Source: an uncultured Gemmatimonadota bacterium
Lineage (GTDB): Bacteria; Gemmatimonadota; Gemmatimonadetes; Gemmatimonadales; Gemmatimonadaceae
DNA: 7,996 nucleotides
Reading direction: 5' to 3'
NCBI GenBank assembly: GCA_903894655.1
Contig: CAITQY010000172.1
Location: 1-7,996 of the forward strand
This document shows positions 1 to 6,176 of this stretch, one piece after another. Both the position numbers and the translations under genes were made by a program. A model generated the notes under the pieces. It saw nothing but the letters and a program-made list of their open reading frames with translations. It did no database searches and was not told the DNA's origin. Within the stretch, counting starts at the first letter, position 1. Each line of letters opens with the position of its first letter.

Positions 1-18
1 CGCGACTCGCTGCCGTGA
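1..18 (+). CDS. C-terminal end of an upstream gene (partial)
   Basis: Frame 1 reads R-D-S-L-P and stops at TGA 16-18. That stop overlaps the GTG start of the permease in a GTGA arrangement identical in style to the downstream junctions, so this is very probably the last codons of the preceding operon gene. Five residues say nothing about identity. By the usual order of BtuF/FecB-BtuC-BtuD systems, a periplasmic substrate-binding protein would be expected, but that is inference only. Confidence 0.5.
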   Translation, partial: RDSLP

Positions 19-1031
19 CCCGGATGTCGCGCGACCTCGCTGATCATACTACCTCCCCCTGGCTGGCCTGGGGCATCGGTGGGCTGTTGCTGGTCCTCGT
101 GATCGGGCTCGGACTCGCCATCGGCGCCGTGCCGATCGCCACGCGTGACATCGTCGATGCGCTCCGCGGTATCGGTGATCCGTCCACCATCGCGATCGTG
201 CGCGACCTGCGGGCACCACGCGTGCTGCTTGCCGCGCTGGTCGGCGCTGGCCTCGCCAGCAGCGGTGGCGCGCTCCAGGGCACGCTGCGCAATCCATTGG
301 CGGAACCGTACCTGCTCGGCGTCTCCGGTGGCGCGGCCGTGGGGGCCGTGACCGCGATGGCCTTCGGCGTGGTGCAACCGGCACTCGTCACGGCCTGCGC
401 CTTTGCTGGAGCGGCCATCGCCACGGTCGTGGTCACCGCCATCGCGCGTGTCGTCGGCGGCAGTGCCGATACCAAGCTGCTGCTCATGGCCGGTGTCGTG
501 GTCGGGGCCTTCGCCAACGCCGCCATTCTCGTGGCGCTTGCTGATGCACCGCCCGAACGGCTGCGCGGTGCGCTCTTCTGGATGATGGGGTCGGCCGCCG
601 ATGCCACGTGGCCCGCCGTCGCGCGCTGCGCCGCTGCGCTCCTACTGCTCGGCGGTGTCCTCGTGTGGCGCGCGCGTGACCTCGATGTCCTCTCGCTCGG
701 CGATGAACCGGCGGCAGCGCTCGGCGTCGACGTCGACCGCGTATCGCGTCAGCTGTTTCTGGTGGCGTCGTGGCTTGCGGCGGCAACGGTAGCCTCCGCC
801 GGCCTCATCGGATTTGTCGGTTTGGTCGTACCGAACATCGTGCGCGCGCTCGGTGCGCGGCAGCATCGACCAATGCTGCTCATGAGTGCGCTCTACGGCG
901 CCGTCTTGCTCGTCGCCGCCGACTTGCTGGCGCGCACGGTGCGCGCGCCCGCCGACCTGCCGCTTGGCGCGGTCACCGCGCTGGTCGGCGTGCCCTTCTT
1001 TTTGCTCCGTCTTCGTCGGTTGGCCGCATGA
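15..1031 (+). CDS. FecCD/BtuC-type ABC transporter permease (probable cobalamin or Fe-chelate uptake)
   Basis: Inner-membrane permease of 338 residues, a normal length for the FecCD family, predicted to form the channel that an ABC ATPase drives to import B12, haem or ferric siderophores from the periplasm. It is highly hydrophobic, with about ten membrane segments. It carries the family landmark RVLLAALVGAGLASSGGALQG followed by NPLAEPYLLGVSGGA, which closely resembles BtuC. Later it has the cytoplasmic LGDEPAAALGV segment that contacts the ATPase, GLIGFVGLVVPNIVRALG, and a GVPFFLLRL ending. I chose GTG 15 because it overlaps the stop of the preceding gene as GTGA; ATG 24 is the alternative and would remove three residues. 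The stop overlaps the ATPase start (ATGA 1028-1031). Family assignment is firm. The substrate is inferred; context favours cobalamin, but iron chelates cannot be excluded. Confidence 0.9.
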   Translation: MTRMSRDLADHTTSPWLAWGIGGLLLVLVIGLGLAIGAVPIATRDIVDALRGIGDPSTIAIVRDLRAPRVLLAALVGAGLASSGGALQGTLRNPLAEPYLLGVSGGAAVGAVTAMAFGVVQPALVTACAFAGAAIATVVVTAIARVVGGSADTKLLLMAGVVVGAFANAAILVALADAPPERLRGALFWMMGSAADATWPAVARCAAALLLLGGVLVWRARDLDVLSLGDEPAAALGVDVDRVSRQLFLVASWLAAATVASAGLIGFVGLVVPNIVRALGARQHRPMLLMSALYGAVLLVAADLLARTVRAPADLPLGAVTALVGVPFFLLRLRRLAA

Positions 1032-1870
1032 GCGAAGCCGCGCGACCGAGAGAGCAGGGATCACCGCTCGCGTTCGACAACGTGAGTGTGCGCTACGCCG
1101 GTCGGCCCACCTTGGCGCTCGATCACGTATCGGTGTTGGCCGAACCGGGAAAGATGACCGCCGTCGTCGGGCCGAATGGCAGCGGCAAGAGCACGCTGGT
1201 GCGCACGTTGTTGCGCCGTGTGCCATTGCAATCCGGTCGCGTGTCGGTGGGTGGTGTGGATGTGGCATCGCTCGATGCGCGCGAGATCGCGCGTCGGATC
1301 GCGATCGTACCGCAGCGTGAGGAGCCGGTGCTTCCGCTGCGTGTCGAGGAGTTCGTGGCCCTGGGCCGACACGCCCGACGCAGCGCCTTCGGCGGCATGA
1401 GCGCCGACGATCACGCGGCGGTCGAAAGCGCCGTTGCACGCGCGGGGATCGCCGACGCCATCGGTCGTCGCACCGACACGCTCTCCGGCGGCGAGTGGCA
1501 GCGCGTGCGCATCGCCCGTGCGCTCGCGCAGGCGGCGCCGGTCCTCGTGCTCGACGAGCCCACCACCTTTCTCGACATCGCGCATGAGATGGCGGTGTTC
1601 GAACTGCTCGATGGGCTCGCCCAGCAGGGACAAACGGTGTTGCTGGTGAGCCATCAACTCAACCTCGTGGCGCGCTTCGCGGCGCATATCGTGCTACTGC
1701 ATCGCGGAACCGTCGCGGCGGCCGGTGATGCCTCCGCCGTCATGCGTGGCGAGATTCTCGAGCGCGTGTACGAATGGCCGCTCGTTGTCACCCGCGATCC
1801 CGCCGTCGGCGCGCCGGCGTTGCTCCCGCTGCGCGGCAGCGGTCGCACTCGCGAGCGTCCGTCCTCGTGA
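1028..1870 (+). CDS. ABC transporter ATP-binding protein (FecE/BtuD type)
   Basis: Cytoplasmic ATPase of 280 residues that would power the permease encoded just upstream. All catalytic motifs are intact: Walker A GPNGSGKST (48-56), Q-loop Gln96 in VPQREE, signature LSGGE (152-156), Walker B VLVLDEP with Asp176-Glu177, D-loop FLD, and the switch His209 in SHQLN. The DEPTTFLDIAHEM stretch is typical of the siderophore/B12 importer ATPases. The ATG at 1028 was chosen because it overlaps the permease stop (ATGA) and leaves a short N-terminal tail before the first strand; the longer open frame that starts at 770 lies inside the permease gene. The last 20 or so residues are a polar, Arg-rich tail without a recognisable fold. 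The stop overlaps the receptor start as GTGA. Function is secure, substrate inferred. Confidence 0.92.
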   Translation: MSEAARPREQGSPLAFDNVSVRYAGRPTLALDHVSVLAEPGKMTAVVGPNGSGKSTLVRTLLRRVPLQSGRVSVGGVDVASLDAREIARRIAIVPQREEPVLPLRVEEFVALGRHARRSAFGGMSADDHAAVESAVARAGIADAIGRRTDTLSGGEWQRVRIARALAQAAPVLVLDEPTTFLDIAHEMAVFELLDGLAQQGQTVLLVSHQLNLVARFAAHIVLLHRGTVAAAGDASAVMRGEILERVYEWPLVVTRDPAVGAPALLPLRGSGRTRERPSS

Positions 1871-4038
1871 GCATCGCGGTGCTCCTCCTGGTCAGTCTGA
1901 TCGCGCCACTGAATCAACCGCCCCGCGATGCCACGACCATCTGCGTGACCGATGCGCGCACGCGCGCGCCGGTAGTCGGCGCCGAGCTCACGGTGCGGCC
2001 CACTGCCGCTATGCTTCGGCAATCGTCGGCCCCGGCACGCCGGCTGGAAGGCGCGTGCGCCGTCGTTCGCGTAGGCCGCACGGACAGCGTGCACGTCACC
2101 CGCGCCGGGTACACGTCGCGCGTCGTCACTGGTGCGCAGGCCGCGGGTGCGCAGGCCGCGGGTGATATACGCCTGAATGGGGATACCCTTTGGCTGTCGC
2201 TGCTGCCGCGCGATGCCACGAGCGCGGAGCGTGCCGCCCAACAACTGGCCCCACTGCGCGTGACCGCGCCCGCTGACATCTCAGGCACAGAGCGCACCGC
2301 CGGTCGCACGAGCGCCACGCTGACAACGGCCGACGCGCGCATCGCCGGTGCGTCGTCCGTAAATGCGCTGCTCGCGCTCATGCCGTACACCAACCTGCGC
2401 ACGGCCCGTGGCGAGACCGGGCTGTCGCTGCGTGGCGCACGTCGCGAGCAGGTCGCGATCACGCTCGACGGCATGCCCCTCAACGATCCCGCCACCGGCA
2501 TGGCCGACGTGTCGGATATTCCACTCGCGGGGCTGCAGTCGGCTACGGTGGCGCTTGGCGCTGATCCGGTCGGCACCGGGGCCGGTGCCACCGGCGGCGT
2601 GTTGGCACTCACGTCGTCGGCGCAACGCGTGGCGTCCGTTCGGCTTGGTGCCTTCGGACAGCGCACCATCGAAGGCGCGTGGCACGCGCAAACCGCCGGC
2701 GCCCTGTGGCAGGCCAGCGCCGCGCGGCGCACCGCGTCCAACGATTTCGCGTTCGTGAACGACGCGGGCGCGGCACCTCAGCGTGAAGCGCGTGTCAACA
2801 ACGACGAACAGCGAACCACCGCGTCGATTGGCGTGATGGGAAGCCGCGCGCAACTCTCTGTGCTCGGTTCGACCAGCGAGCGTGGTATGGTCGGCCCCGC
2901 CAATGTGCGCAGTTACGATGCCGATCGCGCGCGCACCGACCGCGTGCTGGTGCGGGCCCAAGCCGGACTGCGTGGCACCGTGCTGGTGGCCGGTGTGCGT
3001 CGATTGTCGTTGCGGTATGTCGATCCCACCCGCCCCGCGCTCGATGCGCGGGCGGTGGCATGGGCCGCCGATGCCGAATGGCGTGGGGCCCTCCGCGATG
3101 TGGCGTGGCGCCTCGGTGTCGGTGCCGATCGACTTGCTGCTACCGGTGGCATCACCCAGCAACGTCGTCGTGGCTTTGTCGCCGTGACGCGTGCATGGCG
3201 CGCAACGGGCGACGATCGATGGAACATCGATATCGGTGCGCGCGCCGATGTCATCGAAGGCAGCGGCGTACGCCCCACCGCGTCCGTTGGCGCCGAACGA
3301 CGGATCGCTCGGCTCGGCCAGCAAACGCAGCTGGTCGCGTTCGGCCGCGTGGCGCAGGCGGTGCGTGTCCCCACGCTGTACGATCTGTACTTCTCCTCGC
3401 CGCAACGGCTGTTCGTGCGGGCGTTGTCACCGGAGCGCGTCGATCTCGACGCGTCCAGCGGTTTGCGAATCGTCGCCGGCACCGCGCGCCGCCGCGCCAG
3501 CCTCGAGGGCGCCGTCGTCGCGCGCAACACGCGGGATGCGATCGTGTGGTTCCCCGGCAACTTCGGCTGGAGCCCCGCCAACGTGGGCGTGGAACAATTG
3601 CGCGGCGTCGAGTCGCGCGCCGAGCTCGCGCTGGGCGTCGCTTCGGCCTCGGCCTGGGTCACCGCGTACGACGCCATCCTCAGCACCGGTGGTCTGCGCA
3701 TTCCCACGCCGTATGTCCCACGCGTTGCCGGTGGGGCGCAGCTACAGCTGAACACGGCCGCGCAGCACGTCACCATCGTGTGGCGCGGCACGGGCGCCCG
3801 GCCGTACACGGCCGGCCCTCGCAACCCCGATTTCGAATTGGCCGCACTGTCGCTTGTCGACGTGACCGTCGCACAACAGCTCCGCGTGCTGCCGTACTGG
3901 CCGTGGCCCCGCCTCGATGCCTTGGTCGCGTTCTCGCTTGAGAATGCGGCCGATGCCTCGTGGCAGTCGGTTCGTGGCTTTCCGTCGCCAGGGCGCTCCT
4001 GGGCGATGTCGTTCACCCTGCAACACTTCCCTCGATGA
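1867..4038 (+). CDS. TonB-dependent outer-membrane receptor, BtuB-sized barrel with N-terminal carboxypeptidase-regulatory-like domain
   Basis: Predicted 723-residue receptor that imports its ligand across the outer membrane using TonB energy. A hydrophobic signal segment (about 2-14) is followed by a domain resembling CarboxypepD_reg (about 22-125; TICVTDARTRAPVVGAELTV and VHVTRAGYTSRVV are its hallmark strands). Next come a TonB-box-like PLRVTA (129-134) and the plug (about 155-250) with ALLALMPYTN, LSLRGARREQVAITLDGMPLN and a Gly-rich end GAGATGGVLAL. The remainder is a barrel ending in an aromatic beta-signal, AMSFTLQHF. Plug plus barrel is about 590 residues, close to E. coli BtuB and smaller than many siderophore receptors. 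GTG 1867 is preferred because of the GTGA overlap with the ATPase stop. An in-frame ATG at 1774 would add 31 Arg-rich residues. The stop overlaps the lipoprotein start (ATGA 4035-4038). Receptor class is firm; ligand is inferred from neighbours. Confidence 0.9.
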   Translation: MSIAVLLLVSLIAPLNQPPRDATTICVTDARTRAPVVGAELTVRPTAAMLRQSSAPARRLEGACAVVRVGRTDSVHVTRAGYTSRVVTGAQAAGAQAAGDIRLNGDTLWLSLLPRDATSAERAAQQLAPLRVTAPADISGTERTAGRTSATLTTADARIAGASSVNALLALMPYTNLRTARGETGLSLRGARREQVAITLDGMPLNDPATGMADVSDIPLAGLQSATVALGADPVGTGAGATGGVLALTSSAQRVASVRLGAFGQRTIEGAWHAQTAGALWQASAARRTASNDFAFVNDAGAAPQREARVNNDEQRTTASIGVMGSRAQLSVLGSTSERGMVGPANVRSYDADRARTDRVLVRAQAGLRGTVLVAGVRRLSLRYVDPTRPALDARAVAWAADAEWRGALRDVAWRLGVGADRLAATGGITQQRRRGFVAVTRAWRATGDDRWNIDIGARADVIEGSGVRPTASVGAERRIARLGQQTQLVAFGRVAQAVRVPTLYDLYFSSPQRLFVRALSPERVDLDASSGLRIVAGTARRRASLEGAVVARNTRDAIVWFPGNFGWSPANVGVEQLRGVESRAELALGVASASAWVTAYDAILSTGGLRIPTPYVPRVAGGAQLQLNTAAQHVTIVWRGTGARPYTAGPRNPDFELAALSLVDVTVAQQLRVLPYWPWPRLDALVAFSLENAADASWQSVRGFPSPGRSWAMSFTLQHFPR
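2131..2160 (+). repeat. Two perfect 15-bp tandem copies inside the receptor gene
   Basis: The unit GGTGCGCAGGCCGCG occurs twice in succession (2131-2145, 2146-2160) and is followed by GGTG, the start of a third copy. It encodes Gly-Ala-Gln-Ala-Ala twice, in frame, at residues 89-98 near the end of the N-terminal domain. Because the unit is a multiple of three, copy-number change would only lengthen or shorten the loop. Confidence 0.9.
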
Positions 4039-5195
4039 CCCCGCAGGTCCGCTCTCGCTCCACCGTTCGCCGCCGCGCCCTCGCCGCTCCCCTCGCCGTC
4101 CTGCTCGCAGCGCTCGCCGCCTGCGGGAATGACGGGATCAACAACAGCACGCCGCAGCCGCCGCGCGGCATCATCGTACTTGACGGCTTCATCCAGCCCG
4201 GCCTCACGTTCCTTGGCGACACGGGCAGCGCCAGTACGAAGCTCACGCTCGCGCCGACCACCGAGTTCGATGCCGGCGGCTTTACGCTCCTGCGCGATAC
4301 GGTGCTTGCCGTATCGAGCCGTGGCGCTGGTGATCTGTTGTACGTCACCGACGTGCGCACCTCCAGTACGCGTCGCATTCAGCTTCCCCCGCGCAGCAAT
4401 CCGTCACGTGCCCGACTCCTCGCCGGTACGGGTGGACAGACGCTCATCGGCGCGGCCCTGCGCGATTCCTCGAGCATCGCGCTCGTGTCCTTCGTTGGCA
4501 CTGGAACCGCGACCAGCACGCGGATCACCAACGCCGGCACGTGCCCGACCGATCTCTTTCAGTTCGACAACGCTACCTGGATCGTCGATGCCAACGCCAA
4601 CTGCAAAGTGAACTATGCAGTGCAGGGCGATGTCCGTCTGATCCGCGTGCCGAACACGGGCACTACACGCGACACGATCCTCCTGCCGGGACTGCGTGGC
4701 TCGGGCGCCTCGGCACTGCTCGATGGCGACGTGGCGTACATCAGCGCCGGTGGTGATGCCAGCTTCGCGTCCTTCCCCTACACGCTGATCGCCACCGGCG
4801 GCATCACCAAAGTCGACCTGCGCGGCAAGCGCGTGCTGCTCAACAAGAAGATGCCGGCCAATAGCTACGGCGCCGGCATGAAGCTCGGCCTCGACGGTTT
4901 CCTGTATGTCTCGCTCTATCAGGATCTCGCCTCCTTCACCAACCGGATCATCAAGGTGCGCACGGCCGATCTGAGCTTTGTCACGTCGGCGTCGGCCGAC
5001 TGGCTGGTGCTCACCGGCGCCTCCGGCACCGCCGTCACCTGCGGCAGCGGGCAGGCCGATGCCCTCGGCCGGCTGCACTGTATCCAGAATGGCACCGGGT
5101 CGGTGACCTCGCTGCTCGTGTTCAGCCCGGCTGGCACCGAGGTGCGCCGCGTGGCCGCCAATCAGGGCGGCGTCGACCTCGCGATCCGTCCGTAA
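4035..5195 (+). CDS. Lipoprotein with beta-propeller-like repeats, coupled to the TonB receptor (possible BtuG-like ligand-binding partner)
   Basis: Predicted 386-residue lipoprotein of unassigned family. Its N-terminus has Arg-rich residues, a hydrophobic core and the lipobox LAAC with Cys30, followed by Gly31. The absence of Asp at +2 fits outer-membrane retention under the proteobacterial Lol rule. The mature part shows recurring blade-like units of about 40-55 residues with paired strands. Examples are DTVLAVSSRGAGDLLYVTDV, LDGDVAYISAGGD, GLDGFLYVSLYQD with NRIIKVRTADLSFV, and LGRLHCIQNGTG with SLLVFSPAGTEV. This suggests a YncE/DUF5074-type propeller. Cys170/Cys190 and Cys336/Cys349 could form disulfides. 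The start at 4035 was chosen for its ATGA overlap with the receptor stop and for the correctly placed signal sequence. Position behind a B12-type importer suggests a surface ligand-capture role like Bacteroides BtuG. This is structural and contextual inference; no ligand-binding motif is visible. Confidence 0.75.
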   Translation: MTPQVRSRSTVRRRALAAPLAVLLAALAACGNDGINNSTPQPPRGIIVLDGFIQPGLTFLGDTGSASTKLTLAPTTEFDAGGFTLLRDTVLAVSSRGAGDLLYVTDVRTSSTRRIQLPPRSNPSRARLLAGTGGQTLIGAALRDSSSIALVSFVGTGTATSTRITNAGTCPTDLFQFDNATWIVDANANCKVNYAVQGDVRLIRVPNTGTTRDTILLPGLRGSGASALLDGDVAYISAGGDASFASFPYTLIATGGITKVDLRGKRVLLNKKMPANSYGAGMKLGLDGFLYVSLYQDLASFTNRIIKVRTADLSFVTSASADWLVLTGASGTAVTCGSGQADALGRLHCIQNGTGSVTSLLVFSPAGTEVRRVAANQGGVDLAIRP

Positions 5196-5252
5196 GACGT
5201 GCGCACGCCGTCCATGACGCCGTGGCACGACGCGCCGTCTCGGGGCAGTCGC

Positions 5253-5258
5253 TAATCT
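5253..5258 (+). promoter_or_regulatory. Candidate -10 element (TAATCT) placed for a leaderless recO transcript
   Basis: TAATCT fits the TANNNT pattern and ends 6 nt before the recO ATG, so transcription would start at or next to the start codon. No Shine-Dalgarno tract lies between it and the ATG, and no good -35 is visible at the expected distance. The motif is short and could be chance. Confidence 0.35.
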
Positions 5259-5264
5259 CCACCC

Positions 5265-6014
5265 ATGCCCCTGATCACCACCGACGCGATCGTGCTGCAC
5301 GCCGTGCCGTATCTCGAGTCGTCGCGCATCCTGCGGCTGGCCACTCGCGAGGCCGGCGTCCTGTCGGTGGTGGCCCGTGGGGCCCGGTCGTCCAAGAAGA
5401 GGTTCGGCAGTGGTGTTGATCTGTTCGCCGAAGGGCAGGCGCAGATTCAGGTCAAGCCGGGGCGAGACCTCCATGCCCTCAACGCGTTCGATGTCACGCG
5501 CTCGCGGGTGGGCTTGGGCGCCGATCTGGGCCGGTTCACCGCCGCGAGTGCCCTCGTGGAGTGCGTCATGCGCGTGGTCCACGACGAGGCGGCGCCCCGG
5601 GTGTATCTCGGGGTCGCCGCGGGGCTGGACGCCATCGCCGAGGCCTCAGAGGCCGATACCGTGGCCCTGACCCTTGGCGTCTTCTGGCGGCTGGTCAGTG
5701 AGGTCGGCTTTATGCCGAGCATCGACCGGTGCGCCGAATGCCACGCCGAGATCCCAGCCCAGGCCGATGCGCGGTTCAGCCACGCTGCCGGCGGGGTCCT
5801 CTGCCCGTTGTGTGCCAAAATGGCGCCCGCCGGCCGTCGGCTTCCCGCCGCCGCCCGCGAGGTGATTTCCGCGTGGTTGCGGGGCGATCAGCCCGTGGTC
5901 GAGCCGGCCGACTGCCGCGCCCACCAGCGGCTGTTGCGGGAGTTCGTCACCCAGCACCTCCCCGACAGCCGCGAACTCCGGGCCTTTGGGGTCTGGGAGC
6001 AAGGGCGGTGGTGA
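5265..6014 (+). CDS. recO: DNA repair protein RecO
   Basis: Recombination mediator of 249 residues, a normal RecO length. In the RecF pathway RecO acts in the cytoplasm with RecR to displace SSB and load RecA on single-stranded gaps, and it anneals complementary strands. The N-terminal OB-fold shows the family pattern: TDAIVLHAVPYLESSRILRL, GVLSVVARGARSSKKRF and a strand containing FAEGQAQIQVKPGRDLHALN. The helical C-terminal part contains a four-cysteine zinc site, Cys156-x2-Cys159 and Cys180-x2-Cys183 (RCAECHAE and GGVLCPLCAK), seen in many but not all RecO proteins. ATG 5265 starts the protein exactly at the family's usual N-terminus. It is separated from the lipoprotein gene by 69 bp with no clear terminator, so read-through from the operon is possible in addition to its own weak promoter. 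Confidence 0.95.
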   Translation: MPLITTDAIVLHAVPYLESSRILRLATREAGVLSVVARGARSSKKRFGSGVDLFAEGQAQIQVKPGRDLHALNAFDVTRSRVGLGADLGRFTAASALVECVMRVVHDEAAPRVYLGVAAGLDAIAEASEADTVALTLGVFWRLVSEVGFMPSIDRCAECHAEIPAQADARFSHAAGGVLCPLCAKMAPAGRRLPAAAREVISAWLRGDQPVVEPADCRAHQRLLREFVTQHLPDSRELRAFGVWEQGRW

Positions 6015-6017
6015 GCA

Positions 6018-6039
6018 GGGGCGCCTGGCGAGGCGCCCC
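6018..6039 (+). terminator. GC-rich hairpin just after recO, without a T tract
   Basis: GGGGCGCC (6018-6025) and GGCGCCCC (6032-6039) form a perfect 8-bp stem with a 6-nt loop, starting 4 nt after the recO stop codon. No run of T follows, so it is not a canonical intrinsic terminator. It may stabilise the 3' end, attenuate, or act with Rho. Confidence 0.4.
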
Positions 6040-6060
6040 GGAGCGTCTGAGGAATGTTGC

Positions 6061-6089
6061 TTGACGGCCCCACCTACGCGTCCTACCTT
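6061..6089 (+). promoter_or_regulatory. Sigma-70-type promoter for the small secreted protein
   Basis: TTGACG (6061-6066) matches the -35 consensus at five of six bases. After a 17-bp spacer, TACCTT (6084-6089) fits the TANNNT -10 pattern. Predicted transcription start is near 6096, giving a leader of about 80 nt. The element lies downstream of the post-recO hairpin and upstream of a gene with its own terminator, which is a coherent single-gene unit. Confidence 0.55.
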
Positions 6090-6095
6090 CAAGGA

Positions 6096-6112
6096 GACCT
6101 GATTCCCAGGTC
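6096..6112 (+). other. Small hairpin at the predicted 5' end of the leader
   Basis: GACCTG (6096-6101) and CAGGTC (6107-6112) pair perfectly around the 5-nt loop ATTCC, beginning at about the predicted transcription start. A 5'-terminal stem of this kind can protect a transcript from decay. It is short, so the role is only suggested. Confidence 0.35.
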
Positions 6113-6158
6113 CGATTTCCACCTTTCACTTGGAGACTTCGACTCACAAACCTGATTC
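6097..6158 (+). repeat. 9-bp direct repeat ACCTGATTC in the leader
   Basis: ACCTGATTC occurs at 6097-6105 and again at 6150-6158, 53 bp apart, between the promoter and the ribosome binding site. The first copy forms part of the 5' hairpin. GGAGA-type purine tracts also recur at 6093-6097, 6132-6136 and 6166-6170, only the last of which is placed to serve the gene. Confidence 0.4.
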
Positions 6159-6165
6159 GTCAGTC

Positions 6166-6170
6166 GGAGA
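6166..6170 (+). promoter_or_regulatory. Ribosome binding site of the small secreted protein
   Basis: GGAGA lies 6 nt before the ATG at 6177, an ideal Shine-Dalgarno position, and fixes that start codon. It stands out because no other start in this window has a comparable purine tract. Confidence 0.7.
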
Positions 6171-6176
6171 AGCAAC

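Noticed and set aside
770..1027. Upstream extension of the ATPase frame to 770
   Set aside because: This stretch overlaps the conserved C-terminal third of the permease, and the added residues are Arg/Ala-rich without family similarity. The ATG at 1028 overlaps the permease stop exactly.
2281..3405. Long open frame on the minus strand (374 codons) opposite the receptor gene
   Set aside because: It lies wholly inside a well-supported receptor gene, is rich in Arg, Gly and His, and has no recognisable motif. It is treated as a codon-bias shadow.
3960..4034. Upstream extension of the lipoprotein frame to 3960
   Set aside because: It would place 25 extra residues before the Arg-rich start of the signal sequence and overlap the receptor's beta-signal. 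The ATG at 4035 gives a normal lipoprotein signal and a 4-bp overlap.
5198..5207. Palindrome CGTGCGCACG just after the lipoprotein stop
   Set aside because: It has no loop space for a stable hairpin and no T tract. Short GC palindromes are common here by chance, so it was not called a terminator or operator.
4404..5582. Long open frame on the minus strand (392 codons)
   Set aside because: It covers the lipoprotein gene, the spacer and the start of recO on the opposite strand. Its translation is low-complexity and matches no fold, while the plus-strand genes have clear signals. Long spurious frames are expected at this G+C.
6054..6155. 33-codon open frame beginning MLLDGPTYASYLQG in the spacer before the small secreted protein
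   Set aside because: It contains the predicted promoter, has no spaced ribosome site and no known similarity that I recognise. A leader peptide cannot be excluded but is not supported.
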